DNA of 64,000 bases from CAVPTL01 sp963794415. Lineage in GTDB: Bacteria; Actinomycetota; Thermoleophilia; Gaiellales; JAICJC01. The stretch spans positions 372,001 through 436,000 of the forward strand of contig CAWCDI010000002.1 of NCBI GenBank assembly GCA_963794415.1, given 5' to 3'. Position 1 is the stretch's first letter; each line of letters opens with the position of its first letter. The notes beneath the pieces are model-generated. The model saw nothing but the letters and a program-made list of their open reading frames with translations, ran no database searches and was not told where the DNA came from. This document shows positions 7,886 to 16,492 of the stretch, in pieces. Made by a program: the position numbers and the translations under genes.

Positions 7886-8379
7886 ACGTTCGGGAGCTCG
7901 ATCAGCTCGGCCCGCACGTCGCCCTGCGCGAGCTCGAGCATCGCGACCGTCGGGAACGGCTGGCCGCGCTTCCAGGTCGCGCTGCCGGGATTGAGCACGG
8001 TCGTCACGCCGATCCGCGTGACCATGGGGATGTGGGAGTGGCCGAACACGATGAGCCCGGCGGCGGGGAACCGCTTGTGGAGCCGGGCCTCGCGCCCGTC
8101 GGTGCGCCCGCCGTCGTGGAGCATCGCGACGGTGACGCCGCCGATCTGGATCTCGAGCTCCTGCGGCACCCCGGTTGCGGCGAGGTCGGGCCCGTCCATG
8201 TTGCCCATCACGGCGTGCACGGGCGCGTGTGCCCGCAGCTGATCGAGCACGGCCGGAGCGGTCACGTCGCCGGCGTGCAGGATCACCTCGCACCGCTCGA
8301 GGTACGGGCCGAGGGCGGCGGGCAGCTCGCGCCGGAACCCGGGGACGTGCGTGTCGGCGATGGCGAGGACGACGGTCAT
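7882..8379 (-). CDS. YfcE/MJ0936-type metallophosphodiesterase
   Basis: 165 aa calcineurin-like phosphoesterase of the small bacterial/archaeal type. Metal-binding motifs in order: IADTHVP (Asp and His), LHAGDVT, GNMDGPD, MLHDGG and FGHSHIPM. No membrane segment, so cytosolic. These enzymes hydrolyse model phosphodiesters; the natural substrate is not known. A TAGAGT -10 lies 12 nt upstream of the ATG, back to back with the promoter of the serine hydrolase. Confidence 0.88.
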   Translation of the reverse strand: MTVVLAIADTHVPGFRRELPAALGPYLERCEVILHAGDVTAPAVLDQLRAHAPVHAVMGNMDGPDLAATGVPQELEIQIGGVTVAMLHDGGRTDGREARLHKRFPAAGLIVFGHSHIPMVTRIGVTTVLNPGSATWKRGQPFPTVAMLELAQGDVRAELIELPNV

Positions 8380-8391
8380 ATGCGAAGGCGC

Positions 8392-8418
8392 ACTCTACCG
8401 CTCTGGCAGCGGCATACT
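8392..8418. promoter_or_regulatory. divergent promoter between phosphodiesterase and serine hydrolase
   Basis: TAGAGT on the minus strand (8392-8397) serves the phosphodiesterase, 12 nt from its ATG. CATACT on the plus strand (8413-8418) serves the hydrolase, 7 nt from its GTG at 8426. The whole intergenic gap is only 46 nt. Confidence 0.45.
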
Positions 8419-8425
8419 TCGCCGC

Positions 8426-9415
8426 GTGGAAGCGCTTCGAGAAGCGGTCAGCCGAGCCGCCGGGGGAGACCTCGTGGCAGGCGCATCGGTGCTCGTCGAA
8501 ACGCCCACAGGACGGCAGGTCGCGACCGCCGGGCTGGCCAACCGCGTGACCGCCGATCCGATGCGCGGCGACGAGCGGTTTCGCATCGGCAGCATCACCA
8601 AGACCATGGTGGGCTGCGTGGTGCTCTCGCTGGTGGACGAGGGCCTCGTGCAGCTGGACGAGCCCGTCGCGCACCTCCTGGACGAGGTCGGCGCCGGCAT
8701 CACCGTCCGCCAGGTGCTCACCCACACCAGCGGCATCGCGAGCTACACCGACGATCCGCGCACCCCGCTTCTGCGGCTCGCGGGGGAGCCGTACACGCCG
8801 CAGCAGATCCTCGCGATGGCCACCGAGCAGCCGGTTCGGTTCGCGCCCGGTGAGCGGTTCGACTACTCCAACACGAACTACCTCATCGCAGGGCTCATCG
8901 CCGAGCATGCGTCGGGGAGCTCCATCGGCGAGCTGCTGGATGAGCGCGTGTTCGGGCCGCTCGCGCTGGCCGATACCGACTTCTCGCTCTCACAGGAGAT
9001 CGTCGGCCGCAGCGCCCGCGGGTACCTCGACCCTGCAGATGCGGCGCGTCTCGGGTTGCCCGCCGCCGCGGACGTGACCGCGAGCAACCCGGCCGAGCTG
9101 TGGGCGGCGGGCGGGGCGGTCTCCACGCTCGCGGACGTCGCCACGTTCGTCTCGGCCTACCTCGGCGGCAGGCTGCTGAGCCCTGCCGCGACGGCGGAGA
9201 TCACCGGGAGCGGGATCGGGGTCGTCCCGGTCACCCCTGGCGGCGTCAGCGCATGGGCGAAGGGCGGCGAGGTGCCGGGGTTCACGTGTCGCACGATCGC
9301 AACTGCCGACGGCGCGACGGTCGCGGTCGCGATGGTCAACCTGAGTGGCGACGAGGCGCGGACGCGCATCGTCGAGCTGTGCGAGTCGGCGTTCCTGGCC
9401 GCGCTCAGGGCTTGA
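8426..9415 (+). CDS. class C beta-lactamase-like serine hydrolase
   Basis: 329 aa from a GTG at 8426 that sits 7 nt after a CATACT -10 (leaderless). The serine-hydrolase triad is visible: Ser-x-x-Lys in GSITKTMVG, Tyr-Ser-Asn in DYSNTNYLIAG, and a WAKGGEVPG segment in the place of the KTG-like box. No signal peptide is evident, so it may act in the cytosol as an esterase or D-peptidase rather than as a secreted beta-lactamase. Ends overlap the convergent secreted-protein gene by 11 nt. Confidence 0.87.
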   Translation: MEALREAVSRAAGGDLVAGASVLVETPTGRQVATAGLANRVTADPMRGDERFRIGSITKTMVGCVVLSLVDEGLVQLDEPVAHLLDEVGAGITVRQVLTHTSGIASYTDDPRTPLLRLAGEPYTPQQILAMATEQPVRFAPGERFDYSNTNYLIAGLIAEHASGSSIGELLDERVFGPLALADTDFSLSQEIVGRSARGYLDPADAARLGLPAAADVTASNPAELWAAGGAVSTLADVATFVSAYLGGRLLSPAATAEITGSGIGVVPVTPGGVSAWAKGGEVPGFTCRTIATADGATVAVAMVNLSGDEARTRIVELCESAFLAALRA

Positions 9416-9992
9416 GGTAGCTCACCATCCGCGCGGCGCTGGCCGGCGTCGCTGCAACCACCTTGAACGTCACCGACGAGGCCGCGTCGCCGCTGCTGAG
9501 GTGCAGCCGCCAGCAGCCCGCCGCGGGGACTCTGAGCGTTGATGTGAACACCGTCGCGTGGCTCCCGCCGAAGCTCGATGCGGTCTGCGTGAAGCTGCCC
9601 GCGGCGTCCAGCCGCCGGCCCTGGATGTGCATCGTGGAACCCCCGCCGCCGCGCACCCACCAGAAGACCTTGGTGGGCATGCCCCGCGCATCCTTGCCAT
9701 CGGCGCCGATGGTGGCGCCGTGCGGCTCGAACCTGCTGGGCGCCGATCCGTAGTAGAGGAGCGCGGCCTCGAACCGCCCGTTGGACGACGCGATCCACGG
9801 CGCCGTCGGCAGGCCGGCGACCAGGGCGACCGCCGGCACCGCGCCGAACGTGACGTGGCTGGCGGGGCACGGCCCGGTGAGTGCGGGGGCGGCGAGCGTG
9901 CGTTCCCCGCTGGGCGCGTGCGCCATCAGCGCGGCCGCTCCCGCGACCACGATCGCCGCGGCTAGCGCGGTCAGTGCCGTCCCCCTGAACAC
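9405..9992 (-). CDS. secreted hypothetical protein
   Basis: 195 aa; I do not recognise a family. A hydrophobic signal segment covers residues about 5-28 with a likely cleavage after AHA. The mature part has two cysteines (GPCPASH and AGCWRLHL), a GG-rich WWVRGGGGS stretch and a C-terminal beta-rich region ending in VTFKVVAATPAS, suggesting a small exported beta-sandwich. The GTG start at 9992 is 6 nt after TAAGCT (9999-10004, minus), giving a leaderless transcript. Confidence 0.7.
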   Translation of the reverse strand: MFRGTALTALAAAIVVAGAAALMAHAPSGERTLAAPALTGPCPASHVTFGAVPAVALVAGLPTAPWIASSNGRFEAALLYYGSAPSRFEPHGATIGADGKDARGMPTKVFWWVRGGGGSTMHIQGRRLDAAGSFTQTASSFGGSHATVFTSTLRVPAAGCWRLHLSSGDAASSVTFKVVAATPASAARMVSYLKP

Positions 9993-9998
9993 CGCGCC

Positions 9999-10004
9999 AG
10001 CTTA
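9999..10004 (-). promoter_or_regulatory. -10 element for the secreted protein gene (leaderless)
   Basis: TAAGCT on the minus strand, 6 nt before the GTG start at 9992, in the 15-nt gap after the TMEM175-like gene. Confidence 0.42.
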
Positions 10005-10007
10005 CCC

Positions 10008-10625
10008 TCAGGCGTGGTTGTGGCGGCGCTCGAAGAGCACCTGCGACGGGATGTAGAAGGCTGCCAGCGCCAGGGTCACGATCACCGCGGCCAGCGGTGC
10101 GAAGAATGCGATCACCACCACCACGGCGTAGAGGATCGGCCCGGGGTCGTAGGCGCGCGAGATGGCGTCCACCCGGGTTTGCGGTACCTCGGGGCCGATG
10201 AGCCGCCGGCGCTGCCGCGCGTACCGCCACCAGAGGTTGAAGGCCACGGCCATCGCGAGCAGCGTGAGCGAGTAGGCGACCACGGCGGCCCGCTCGCCGT
10301 CCTGCTGCAGGTACTCGGCGACGAGCCTGGTCGGGAACGGGATGAACGAGATCACCATCAGGAACACCGTGTTGATGAAGAGCATCGTGCGGTCGACGTG
10401 ATCGAGGCAGCGCACGCACTCGTGGTGGTTGACCCAGATGATCCCGATCGTGAGGAAGCTGGTGACGTAGGCGAGATAGCTCGGCCACTGCTCCAGCAGC
10501 TCATGGCCGAGGTTGGGGGTGCCGTCGGGGATGCCGGTGCCCAGCTCGAGCACCAGGAGCGTCGCGGCGATTGCAAAGACGCCGTCGCTGAACGTCTCCA
10601 TGCGGGTGGTGGCCATCGGTTCCAC
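10008..10625 (-). CDS. TMEM175/DUF1211-family potassium channel-like membrane protein
   Basis: 205 aa with about six hydrophobic segments. The family hallmark FSDGVFAIA appears at the start of the first helix (RMETFSDGVFAIAATLLVLEL); in TMEM175 channels this region lines the pore and selects for potassium. IIWVNHHECVRCLDHVDRTML and LWWRYARQRRRL match later helices. Bacterial members have one repeat and work as tetramers. The start is taken as the GTG at 10625, 6 nt after GACAAT; ATG 10616 is an alternative. A palindromic repeat lies 35 nt upstream. Confidence 0.85.
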   Translation of the reverse strand: MEPMATTRMETFSDGVFAIAATLLVLELGTGIPDGTPNLGHELLEQWPSYLAYVTSFLTIGIIWVNHHECVRCLDHVDRTMLFINTVFLMVISFIPFPTRLVAEYLQQDGERAAVVAYSLTLLAMAVAFNLWWRYARQRRRLIGPEVPQTRVDAISRAYDPGPILYAVVVVIAFFAPLAAVIVTLALAAFYIPSQVLFERRHNHA

Positions 10626-10631
10626 GCCTGC

Positions 10632-10637
10632 ATTGTC
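10632..10637 (-). promoter_or_regulatory. -10 element for the TMEM175-like gene (leaderless)
   Basis: GACAAT on the minus strand, 6 nt before the GTG at 10625. This spacing is the reason for preferring GTG over the ATG 9 nt further in. Confidence 0.42.
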
Positions 10638-10659
10638 AGGAGGGTGGCGGACGATGCCC

Positions 10660-10690
10660 GTGAATATTAAGTGCCTGGCACCGTGTATTA
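10660..10690 (-). repeat. GTGCC(A/T)GGCAC palindromic repeat, copy 2
   Basis: Plus-strand CGTGAATATTAAGTGCCTGGC then ACCGTGTATTA; the core is GTGCC-T-GGCAC. It lies between the FAD oxidoreductase stop and the TMEM175-like start. Its orientation relative to the downstream gene is the same as in copies 1 and 4 (core first, then TTAATATTCAC, then the gene). Confidence 0.85.
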
Positions 10691-10693
10691 GGT

Positions 10694-12082
10694 TCAGTGG
10701 TCCTCGAGGCCCGCCGGTACCTGGCCGGCCAGCACCCTGGTGGGCCAGGCGGGCTCGCGGCCGTCGCGCTCTGCGCGCTCCTTGCGCTTCACGCCCTCGC
10801 GCACCAGGTGGGCGCCCAGGTAGCGGATCGGGTCGGGCGGGAACTTCGCCACCGGCCGGTTCCAGAGGGCCGAGACCGCCGTATCGTCCTCGCGCTCCAG
10901 CGCGCGGTTGGCCAGCGACTTCGCCCCCGCGATCGACGGGCCCACGCCGTTGCCGCTCCAGCCCACGCCGTGCAGGATCGCGGCGTTCCCGCCCAGCTCG
11001 CCGAGCAGCGGCAGGCCGTCGGTGGAGCGATCGATCGGCCCCGACCAGTGCTGCTCGATGCGCATCCCCGGGATGTTGGGATAGGCGTCGCGCAGGTCGT
11101 CCTCGACGGCCTTGCTGCGCGCCTCGTTGCGGTCGAAGCTCGGCGGGATCCGCCCGCCCATCGCGATGCCCCAGCCGCCCTTGCCAAACGCGATGCGGCC
11201 GTCTTTCGTCGTGCGGTAGTAGTCCACCATCATCTGCGAGTCGGTGATCGCCTCGCCGCCCGTCCAGCCCACCCTGGCGAGCTCCTCCGGCATCGGCTGG
11301 GTCGCGACGATGTCGCTCGAGATCACCACGAGGTGGCGCTTCAGCTCGCTGATCGAGGCAGACCACGCGTTGGTCGCGATCACCACCTTGCCCGCGTTCA
11401 CCTTCCCCGCGCTCGTATGCACCACGGGCGCGGCCCCGCGCGTGAACCGCTGCACCTGCGTGTCCTCGTAGATCCGCACGCCCGCCGCCAGGCACACCTT
11501 GCGAAGGCCCCGCGCGAGGAGCGCCGGCTGCACCGTGCCGGCCGAGGCCTCGAACGTGCCCCCGAGGTGGGCGGGCGATCCGCTGCGCCGCGCGACCTCC
11601 TCCGGCGTGAGATCGTTGAACACGCCGGGGTGGGCGGCGTTGCTTCGCTCCACCGTGTCCTCCCAGGTGCCCATGCTGGCCTGCGTCCGCGTCGTCCAGA
11701 GCCACCCGCCGTGCACCAGGTGGGCGTCCACGTCGTGCTCGTCGCAGAACGCCGCGATCTGATCGACGGCCGCGGCCGACTCCAGGCAGATGTCCACCGC
11801 GACCTGGTCGGAGACGAGCTTCTGAAGCGACGGGAACTTGGCCCACCACGACAGCACGAACCCGCCGTTTCGGCCCGAGGCGCCACCGCCGCAGACGTCG
11901 CGCTCCAGGACCACCACGTCGGTGCCGGGCTGGAGCCGCGTGATCCAGTAGGCCGTCCAGAGGCCGGTGAAGCCGCCGCCGATGATGCACACATCGGCGG
12001 TGATCGACTCGCTCAGCGGTGCAGCATCCGGCGCGTCGCCGAGCGCCTCGCGCAGCCAGAGCGAGCGATGTCGCTCCGCCAC
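10694..12082 (-). CDS. FAD-dependent amine/amino-acid oxidoreductase (DadA/PuuB-like)
   Basis: 462 aa. N-terminal dinucleotide fold VCIIGGGFTGLWTAYWI followed by ERDVCGGGASGRNGGFVLSWW, the usual substrate-side motif of the glycine/D-amino acid oxidase superfamily (compare PuuB and ordL). The C-terminal FAD segment reads HGVGWSGNGVGPSIAG. Probably removes an amine or oxidises an imino/amino acid made available by the hydantoinase-type enzyme of the same operon. Start is the GTG at 12082, 2 nt after the binding-protein gene, the last gene of a four-gene operon. Confidence 0.88.
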   Translation of the reverse strand: MAERHRSLWLREALGDAPDAAPLSESITADVCIIGGGFTGLWTAYWITRLQPGTDVVVLERDVCGGGASGRNGGFVLSWWAKFPSLQKLVSDQVAVDICLESAAAVDQIAAFCDEHDVDAHLVHGGWLWTTRTQASMGTWEDTVERSNAAHPGVFNDLTPEEVARRSGSPAHLGGTFEASAGTVQPALLARGLRKVCLAAGVRIYEDTQVQRFTRGAAPVVHTSAGKVNAGKVVIATNAWSASISELKRHLVVISSDIVATQPMPEELARVGWTGGEAITDSQMMVDYYRTTKDGRIAFGKGGWGIAMGGRIPPSFDRNEARSKAVEDDLRDAYPNIPGMRIEQHWSGPIDRSTDGLPLLGELGGNAAILHGVGWSGNGVGPSIAGAKSLANRALEREDDTAVSALWNRPVAKFPPDPIRYLGAHLVREGVKRKERAERDGREPAWPTRVLAGQVPAGLEDH

Positions 12083-12084
12083 CC

Positions 12085-13779
12085 TCAGCCCGCCTTCTGC
12101 GGGTCGGTGTAGTAGCACTTGCAGTAGCCGTTCACGCTCGGCGCGAAGTCCGTCCACCCGGTGCTGTGGGCGGTGACGAGCCGCTCCTCCACCAGCTGGA
12201 TGTACGGCCGCGCCGCTGCGATCTCGGACTCCATCTTCCAGACGAGCGCGCGCCGCGCCCTGGGATCGATGGTGGCGGCCTGCTGCCGGTACTGGGCGTC
12301 GTAGGCGGGGTCGTCGTAGCCGGTGTCGCTCCAGCCGCCCCACTGGTCCTTTGTCAGAATCGAGAGCATGAAGTTGGGATCGATATACCCGATCCAGTAC
12401 CACGTCGCAAGATCGAACTTGGTGTAGTTGCCCGCCGTCTCGAGCGCCACGCTCTGGTCGGCGTCGCCTCCGGGGATCTCGTTGAGCTTCACGCCGGCCT
12501 GCTTCCAGGCCGCCGCGAGGATCTGGAACTGGCGGTCGCCGTTGAAGTCGAGCGTGCCCGATCCCGGGACGATCACGCCGTAGCTCATCTCGTGCGCTGC
12601 CTGCGCGTACCGGCCGGTGGTGGCCGGCACCTCGCGGTAGCCGTCCGGGTTGCGCGTGTAGCCGAGCTCGTCCAGCATCTGGTTGGCCTTGGCCAGGTCG
12701 AACGGCAGCGGCTGCACCGCGGGGTTCACCCACCCGTCGCCGCTGGACTGCGACGAGATGAGGTTGGCATACGGCGTCGCGAAGCCGCTGAAGACGATCT
12801 TGGCGATCTGCGCGCGCGGCGTGGCGTACTCGAGCGCCTCCTTGACCTTGGGGTCGAGCAGCTCGCGGTTCTTCGCCTTGGCCGGGTTCGAGTTGAACGT
12901 GATGCTCGGCAGCTCGCCGTTCTCGCCCAGCTGCAGCGCGACGCCCGACTTGTCCTTGAGGCTCGAGGCGGCCCCGAACGGCACCTGATCGATGAAGTCG
13001 AGGTTGCCCTCATCCAGGTCGGCCACGAGCGACGTCGAGTTGGTGTACCACGAGAGCGCCACCGCCTGGGCGTGCGAGGCCGGCCCGTAGAAGCTGGGGT
13101 TGGCCTTGAACACGGTTGTCCCCTTGGCGTTGTACTGGGTGATCTGGTACGGCCCGCCCGAGACGATCGGCAGGTGCGCCTGCGGCTGGTAGGCCTTCAG
13201 ATCCTTGCCGCCGTTGCCGGTCTGCGAGGCCCAGATGTGCTTCGGGTAGATCCAGAACTGCTGCAGCTGCGAGAGGGCGTTTCCCACGGGCTTGCGGTAG
13301 GTGACCACGAGCGTGGTGGGGCTCGGCGCGGTGAGGCTCTTCACGCCCTCGAGCGCGCCCGCGCGGATCGCGGTGGCGCCGGCTGCGTACTTCAGGATGG
13401 TCTCGCCGCTCCACACCGCGTCGGCCGCGGTCATGGGCGTCCCGTCCGACCACTTCGTGCCAGGGACCAGGTGAAACGTCCACGTGAGGCCGTCGGCGGA
13501 GTGCGACCAGCTCTTCGCCCAGTCGCCCTCGAGCTTCAGGCTCTTCGAGTACTGCACCAGCTGCGGGTACTCCATGTCGAACGCGTTGGCCGCCTGGGGG
13601 TTGATCGCGACGAACGGGTTGAGCGAGTCGATCGAGTTGGTGGTGCCCACCCGCAGGATCCCGCCCGAGCCGCCGGAGCCGCCCGCGGAGGAGCCTCCGC
13701 CGCAGCCGCTTGCGAGCGCGACCACGGCGGCGATGATGGCGAGTGGCAGGATCAGGTGGCGATGTGCGTGGCTGGTCAT
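12085..13779 (-). CDS. peptide/nickel-type ABC transporter substrate-binding lipoprotein
   Basis: 564 aa, solute-binding family 5. Signal peptide with lipobox LASGC (Cys near residue 26), then a Gly/Ser linker, then GILRVGTTNSIDSLNPF and the SBP5 segments KWSDGTPMTAADAVWS and SGGPYQITQYN. C-terminal CKCYYTDPQKAG is cysteine-bearing. Family members capture oligopeptides, opines or glutathione-like compounds. No permease or ATPase gene lies in the operon or elsewhere in this window, so it must share a transporter encoded elsewhere or act as a receptor. Confidence 0.9.
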   Translation of the reverse strand: MTSHAHRHLILPLAIIAAVVALASGCGGGSSAGGSGGSGGILRVGTTNSIDSLNPFVAINPQAANAFDMEYPQLVQYSKSLKLEGDWAKSWSHSADGLTWTFHLVPGTKWSDGTPMTAADAVWSGETILKYAAGATAIRAGALEGVKSLTAPSPTTLVVTYRKPVGNALSQLQQFWIYPKHIWASQTGNGGKDLKAYQPQAHLPIVSGGPYQITQYNAKGTTVFKANPSFYGPASHAQAVALSWYTNSTSLVADLDEGNLDFIDQVPFGAASSLKDKSGVALQLGENGELPSITFNSNPAKAKNRELLDPKVKEALEYATPRAQIAKIVFSGFATPYANLISSQSSGDGWVNPAVQPLPFDLAKANQMLDELGYTRNPDGYREVPATTGRYAQAAHEMSYGVIVPGSGTLDFNGDRQFQILAAAWKQAGVKLNEIPGGDADQSVALETAGNYTKFDLATWYWIGYIDPNFMLSILTKDQWGGWSDTGYDDPAYDAQYRQQAATIDPRARRALVWKMESEIAAARPYIQLVEERLVTAHSTGWTDFAPSVNGYCKCYYTDPQKAG

Positions 13780-13787
13780 CGGTCTCC

Positions 13788-15353
13788 TCAGACGCTCGAG
13801 AGCGGGCCCACTGCCTTGGCGCGGACGCGGATCGCGGGGGTGGTCAGGTAGGCGAGCGGCACCTCTTCCAGCGCGACCACCTCGACCCTGGACGAATCGG
13901 CTCCGGCGCGCACGGCCTGGTCGCAGGCCTCGGCGCGCGCGTCGTCGAGCACGGCATCGCGGCTTCGGCCGTCCAGCGAGTACACGCGATCGACCTGGCC
14001 GCTGACGGTCGCGATGGCCGCGCCGATGGCGTTTGCCACCTCGAAGTGCTCGGGCCGCACGATCTCGCCGACGCCGGGGAGCGAGTCGGGCATGATCACG
14101 CTGCCGCCGCCCACCACGATCAGCGGCGGCTCGCCGGCGGCAGTCTTGATGCGATCGACGGCGTCGGCGATGAGCCAGTCGGAGCGCTCGAGGCCGTGGC
14201 GCAGGAGGCTCGCATCGGCGTGCGCCGGCAGCCGGCCGAGGTCGCTGCGCCCGCCGTGGACTGCGGCATCGGTGAGGGTGGCGGTCGCGCCGCCGAAGAT
14301 CAGCGCCTCGTCGGGCAGGCGGTAGCCGACGCTCTCGGGGCCGACGCTCGCGCCCTCGGGGACGGCCTTCACGACGCTCCCGCCGCCGACGGCGATGGTG
14401 ACCAGGTCGGGCATGCGGAAGTTGGTGCGAACGCCGCCGATCTCGACCGGCGCTGCGGTCTCGCGCGGAAACCCTCCGGCCAGCACGCCGATGTCGGTCG
14501 AGGTGCCGCCGATGTCGGCGATGAGCGCGTCACCCGCTGACGTGAGGTACGCCGCGCCGCGGATGCTGTTGGCCGGGCCGCTGCCGATTGTGAGCACCGG
14601 GTGGGCCACGGCGTAGTCGAGGGCCATCAGCGTCCCGTCGTTCTGGGCGAAGAAGGCCACCGCATCCAGCCCGTGCTGCACCAGCGCCTCGCGGAGGGCC
14701 GCCGCGACGGCCTGGGCAACGGCGTTCAGCGCGGCGTTCAGCACGGTTGCGTTCTCGCGCTCGAGCAGCCCGAGCGAGCCGATCTCGTGGCTCAGCGAGA
14801 TCGGGATGTCAGGGCCGAGCACCTGCCGCGCGACCTGCTCGGCCTCCAGCTCGTGGCGCGCGGAGATGGGCGAGAAGACGCCTGCGATCGCGACCGCCTC
14901 GGCCGTCTCGGCGACGCTCTCGAGAAACCGTGCCACGGCCCCGGGATCGAACGGCACGATGTCGCGGCCGTCCACCTCGACGCCCCCGCGCACCACCACC
15001 TCGCCCGCCGAGACCGTCGCGCGCAGATCGTCCGGCCACGAGTAGAGGGGGCGCACCAGGGTGGTGGACGGCGCGCCGATCCGTACCAGCGCCACCTTCA
15101 GGAGCTCGCGCCGCTCGAGCAGCGCGTTGGTCGCATGCGTGGTGCCGAGCATGACGTGGGTGATGCGCGCCGCGTCCACGTCAGGCGTGCCCACGAGCGC
15201 GCCGATGGCGGCGACGATGCCGGTGGTGACGTCCGGGGTGGTGGGCTGCTTCGTCTTGGCGAGCACCCGGTCGCCGCGGTCGAGCACCACGGCGTCGGTG
15301 TGGGTGCCGCCGACGTCGATGCCGAGGCGCAGGTCGAGATCGCGGCCCGTCAC
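13788..15353 (-). CDS. hydantoinase/oxoprolinase family protein (HyuA-like)
   Basis: 521 aa, shorter than full oxoprolinases, matching the HyuA-type A subunit with ATPase fold. DLRLGIDVGGTHTDAVVL is the N-terminal phosphate loop, ITHVMLGTTHATNALLERR the conserved core, LIADIGGTSTDIGVLAGGFP the second phosphate loop, and IVVGGGSVIMPDSLPG the third. These hydrolyse cyclic amides such as hydantoins or 5-oxoproline with ATP. GTG start overlaps the DUF917 stop (GTGA). No HyuB-type B subunit is present; DUF917 sits in its place. Confidence 0.9.
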   Translation of the reverse strand: MTGRDLDLRLGIDVGGTHTDAVVLDRGDRVLAKTKQPTTPDVTTGIVAAIGALVGTPDVDAARITHVMLGTTHATNALLERRELLKVALVRIGAPSTTLVRPLYSWPDDLRATVSAGEVVVRGGVEVDGRDIVPFDPGAVARFLESVAETAEAVAIAGVFSPISARHELEAEQVARQVLGPDIPISLSHEIGSLGLLERENATVLNAALNAVAQAVAAALREALVQHGLDAVAFFAQNDGTLMALDYAVAHPVLTIGSGPANSIRGAAYLTSAGDALIADIGGTSTDIGVLAGGFPRETAAPVEIGGVRTNFRMPDLVTIAVGGGSVVKAVPEGASVGPESVGYRLPDEALIFGGATATLTDAAVHGGRSDLGRLPAHADASLLRHGLERSDWLIADAVDRIKTAAGEPPLIVVGGGSVIMPDSLPGVGEIVRPEHFEVANAIGAAIATVSGQVDRVYSLDGRSRDAVLDDARAEACDQAVRAGADSSRVEVVALEEVPLAYLTTPAIRVRAKAVGPLSSV

Positions 15354-16405
15354 AGCTCCTCCACCGGCACGTAGTCGAAGTCGTAGCCGAAGGTGCGCGG
15401 GCCGGCGAGCGCGAGCCCGCCGTCCGTCCGCCACACCGGATCGCAGGCAAACGCGACCACGGTCACGCGCTGGCCGTAGGCGAGCCGCTCGGTGGCGATC
15501 GCATCGGCGGTGGCGGTGTCGAGCACGGTGATGAGGTCGGGCACGCAGGCGCGCACCACGCCGTCCTCCATCGCCACCAGGTTCTCGTTCTGGATCTCGA
15601 GCCGCAGCAGCCGGCCGCTGTCGGCGCCCACGCCCTCGACCAGCGCCGAGCCGCGCGCGAACCCGCCCACGGTCTCGCGCAGCACGTCCACCAGCTTGCC
15701 CGTGATGAGCCGCCGGGCATCCAGCTGATCGACCAGCGTCGCGAGCGGGTCGGGAGCCTCGAGCGCGGCGCCGATGGCGAGTGCCCGAGAGATGGAGCCC
15801 CGCACCGTCGCGGTGCGCGCGACCTGCGCGGTCATCAGGTAGTCGGCGCCCGATACCGCGCCGCCGAAATCGATTGCGATCGTGCGCGCGAGGCGCTCGG
15901 CCCAGGCGCCGTCGATGGGGCTCGTGACCACGCCGTTGCCGCGCTCGTCCACCATCACCGCGGGCACGGGCGAGACGCCCGCGATCTCCATCGCGACCTG
16001 CGGGATCTCGGGAAACGCGCGGCCCATGCCGTCGGCGTCGGCCACCGGCAGGCCGCAGTGCGCCGACCAGGTGACCGGCAGCACGCCGTTACCGCCACCG
16101 ATCTCGCTTGCCATCAGGGCAGCCACGGGCGTGCCGGTGACGCGCTCGACCGCAGCGCGCAGGTCGCGGCCCTCGGTGATGCCGCCCAGCTTCTCGAGCG
16201 AGACGGTGGGCGCGCCGATCCCGCCGCACGGCATGATGAGGGCCTCGTCGGGCAGGTCGTCGAGGTCGGCCACCTGCACAGGGCCGTGGTCGTCGATTGC
16301 CTGGGACGCGCCGAGGTACATCGCGTACGTGTCGCCTCCGCCGCCGGTGCCGAGCACGGCGCAGCCGCGGGCGAAGCGGGCGAGGTTGGAGTGGTCGATC
16401 TGCAT
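15350..16405 (-). CDS. DUF917 family protein
   Basis: 351 aa, normal for DUF917. N-terminal FARGCAVLGTGGGGDTYAMY and PCGGIGAPTVSLEKL are the characteristic glycine-rich segments; the middle has LMASEIGGGNGVLPV and the C-terminus RVTVVAFACDPVWRT. DUF917 genes are habitually next to hydantoinase/oxoprolinase A genes and are thought to be part of the same cyclic-amide hydrolysis function; the biochemical role is not established. First gene of the operon, divergent from pucR. The ATG at 16405 begins MQIDHSNLARF. Confidence 0.87.
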   Translation of the reverse strand: MQIDHSNLARFARGCAVLGTGGGGDTYAMYLGASQAIDDHGPVQVADLDDLPDEALIMPCGGIGAPTVSLEKLGGITEGRDLRAAVERVTGTPVAALMASEIGGGNGVLPVTWSAHCGLPVADADGMGRAFPEIPQVAMEIAGVSPVPAVMVDERGNGVVTSPIDGAWAERLARTIAIDFGGAVSGADYLMTAQVARTATVRGSISRALAIGAALEAPDPLATLVDQLDARRLITGKLVDVLRETVGGFARGSALVEGVGADSGRLLRLEIQNENLVAMEDGVVRACVPDLITVLDTATADAIATERLAYGQRVTVVAFACDPVWRTDGGLALAGPRTFGYDFDYVPVEEL

Positions 16406-16456
16406 CTCGTCACCGTACGGCACCTCGCGCCGCGGTGTTTGGGCAGATCGCTCAAC

Positions 16457-16492
16457 TTGACTCCCGTATTGTGCGAGGAGCACAATAGGGGG
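16457..16492 (+). promoter_or_regulatory. pucR promoter with overlapping palindromic operator
   Basis: TTGACT (16457-16462), an 18-nt spacer and CACAAT (16481-16486), with the expected +1 on the ATG at 16493 (leaderless). An inverted repeat ATTGTGC-GAGGA-GCACAAT spans 16468-16486 and covers the -10. It lies between pucR and the divergent DUF917 operon, so a regulator bound there could control both. Confidence 0.6.

Noticed and set aside
10694..12733. Longer N-terminus for the FAD oxidoreductase running into the binding-protein gene
   Set aside because: The upstream frame is Arg/Pro-rich and antisense-like in composition; the GTG at 12082 directly after the previous stop is the natural start.
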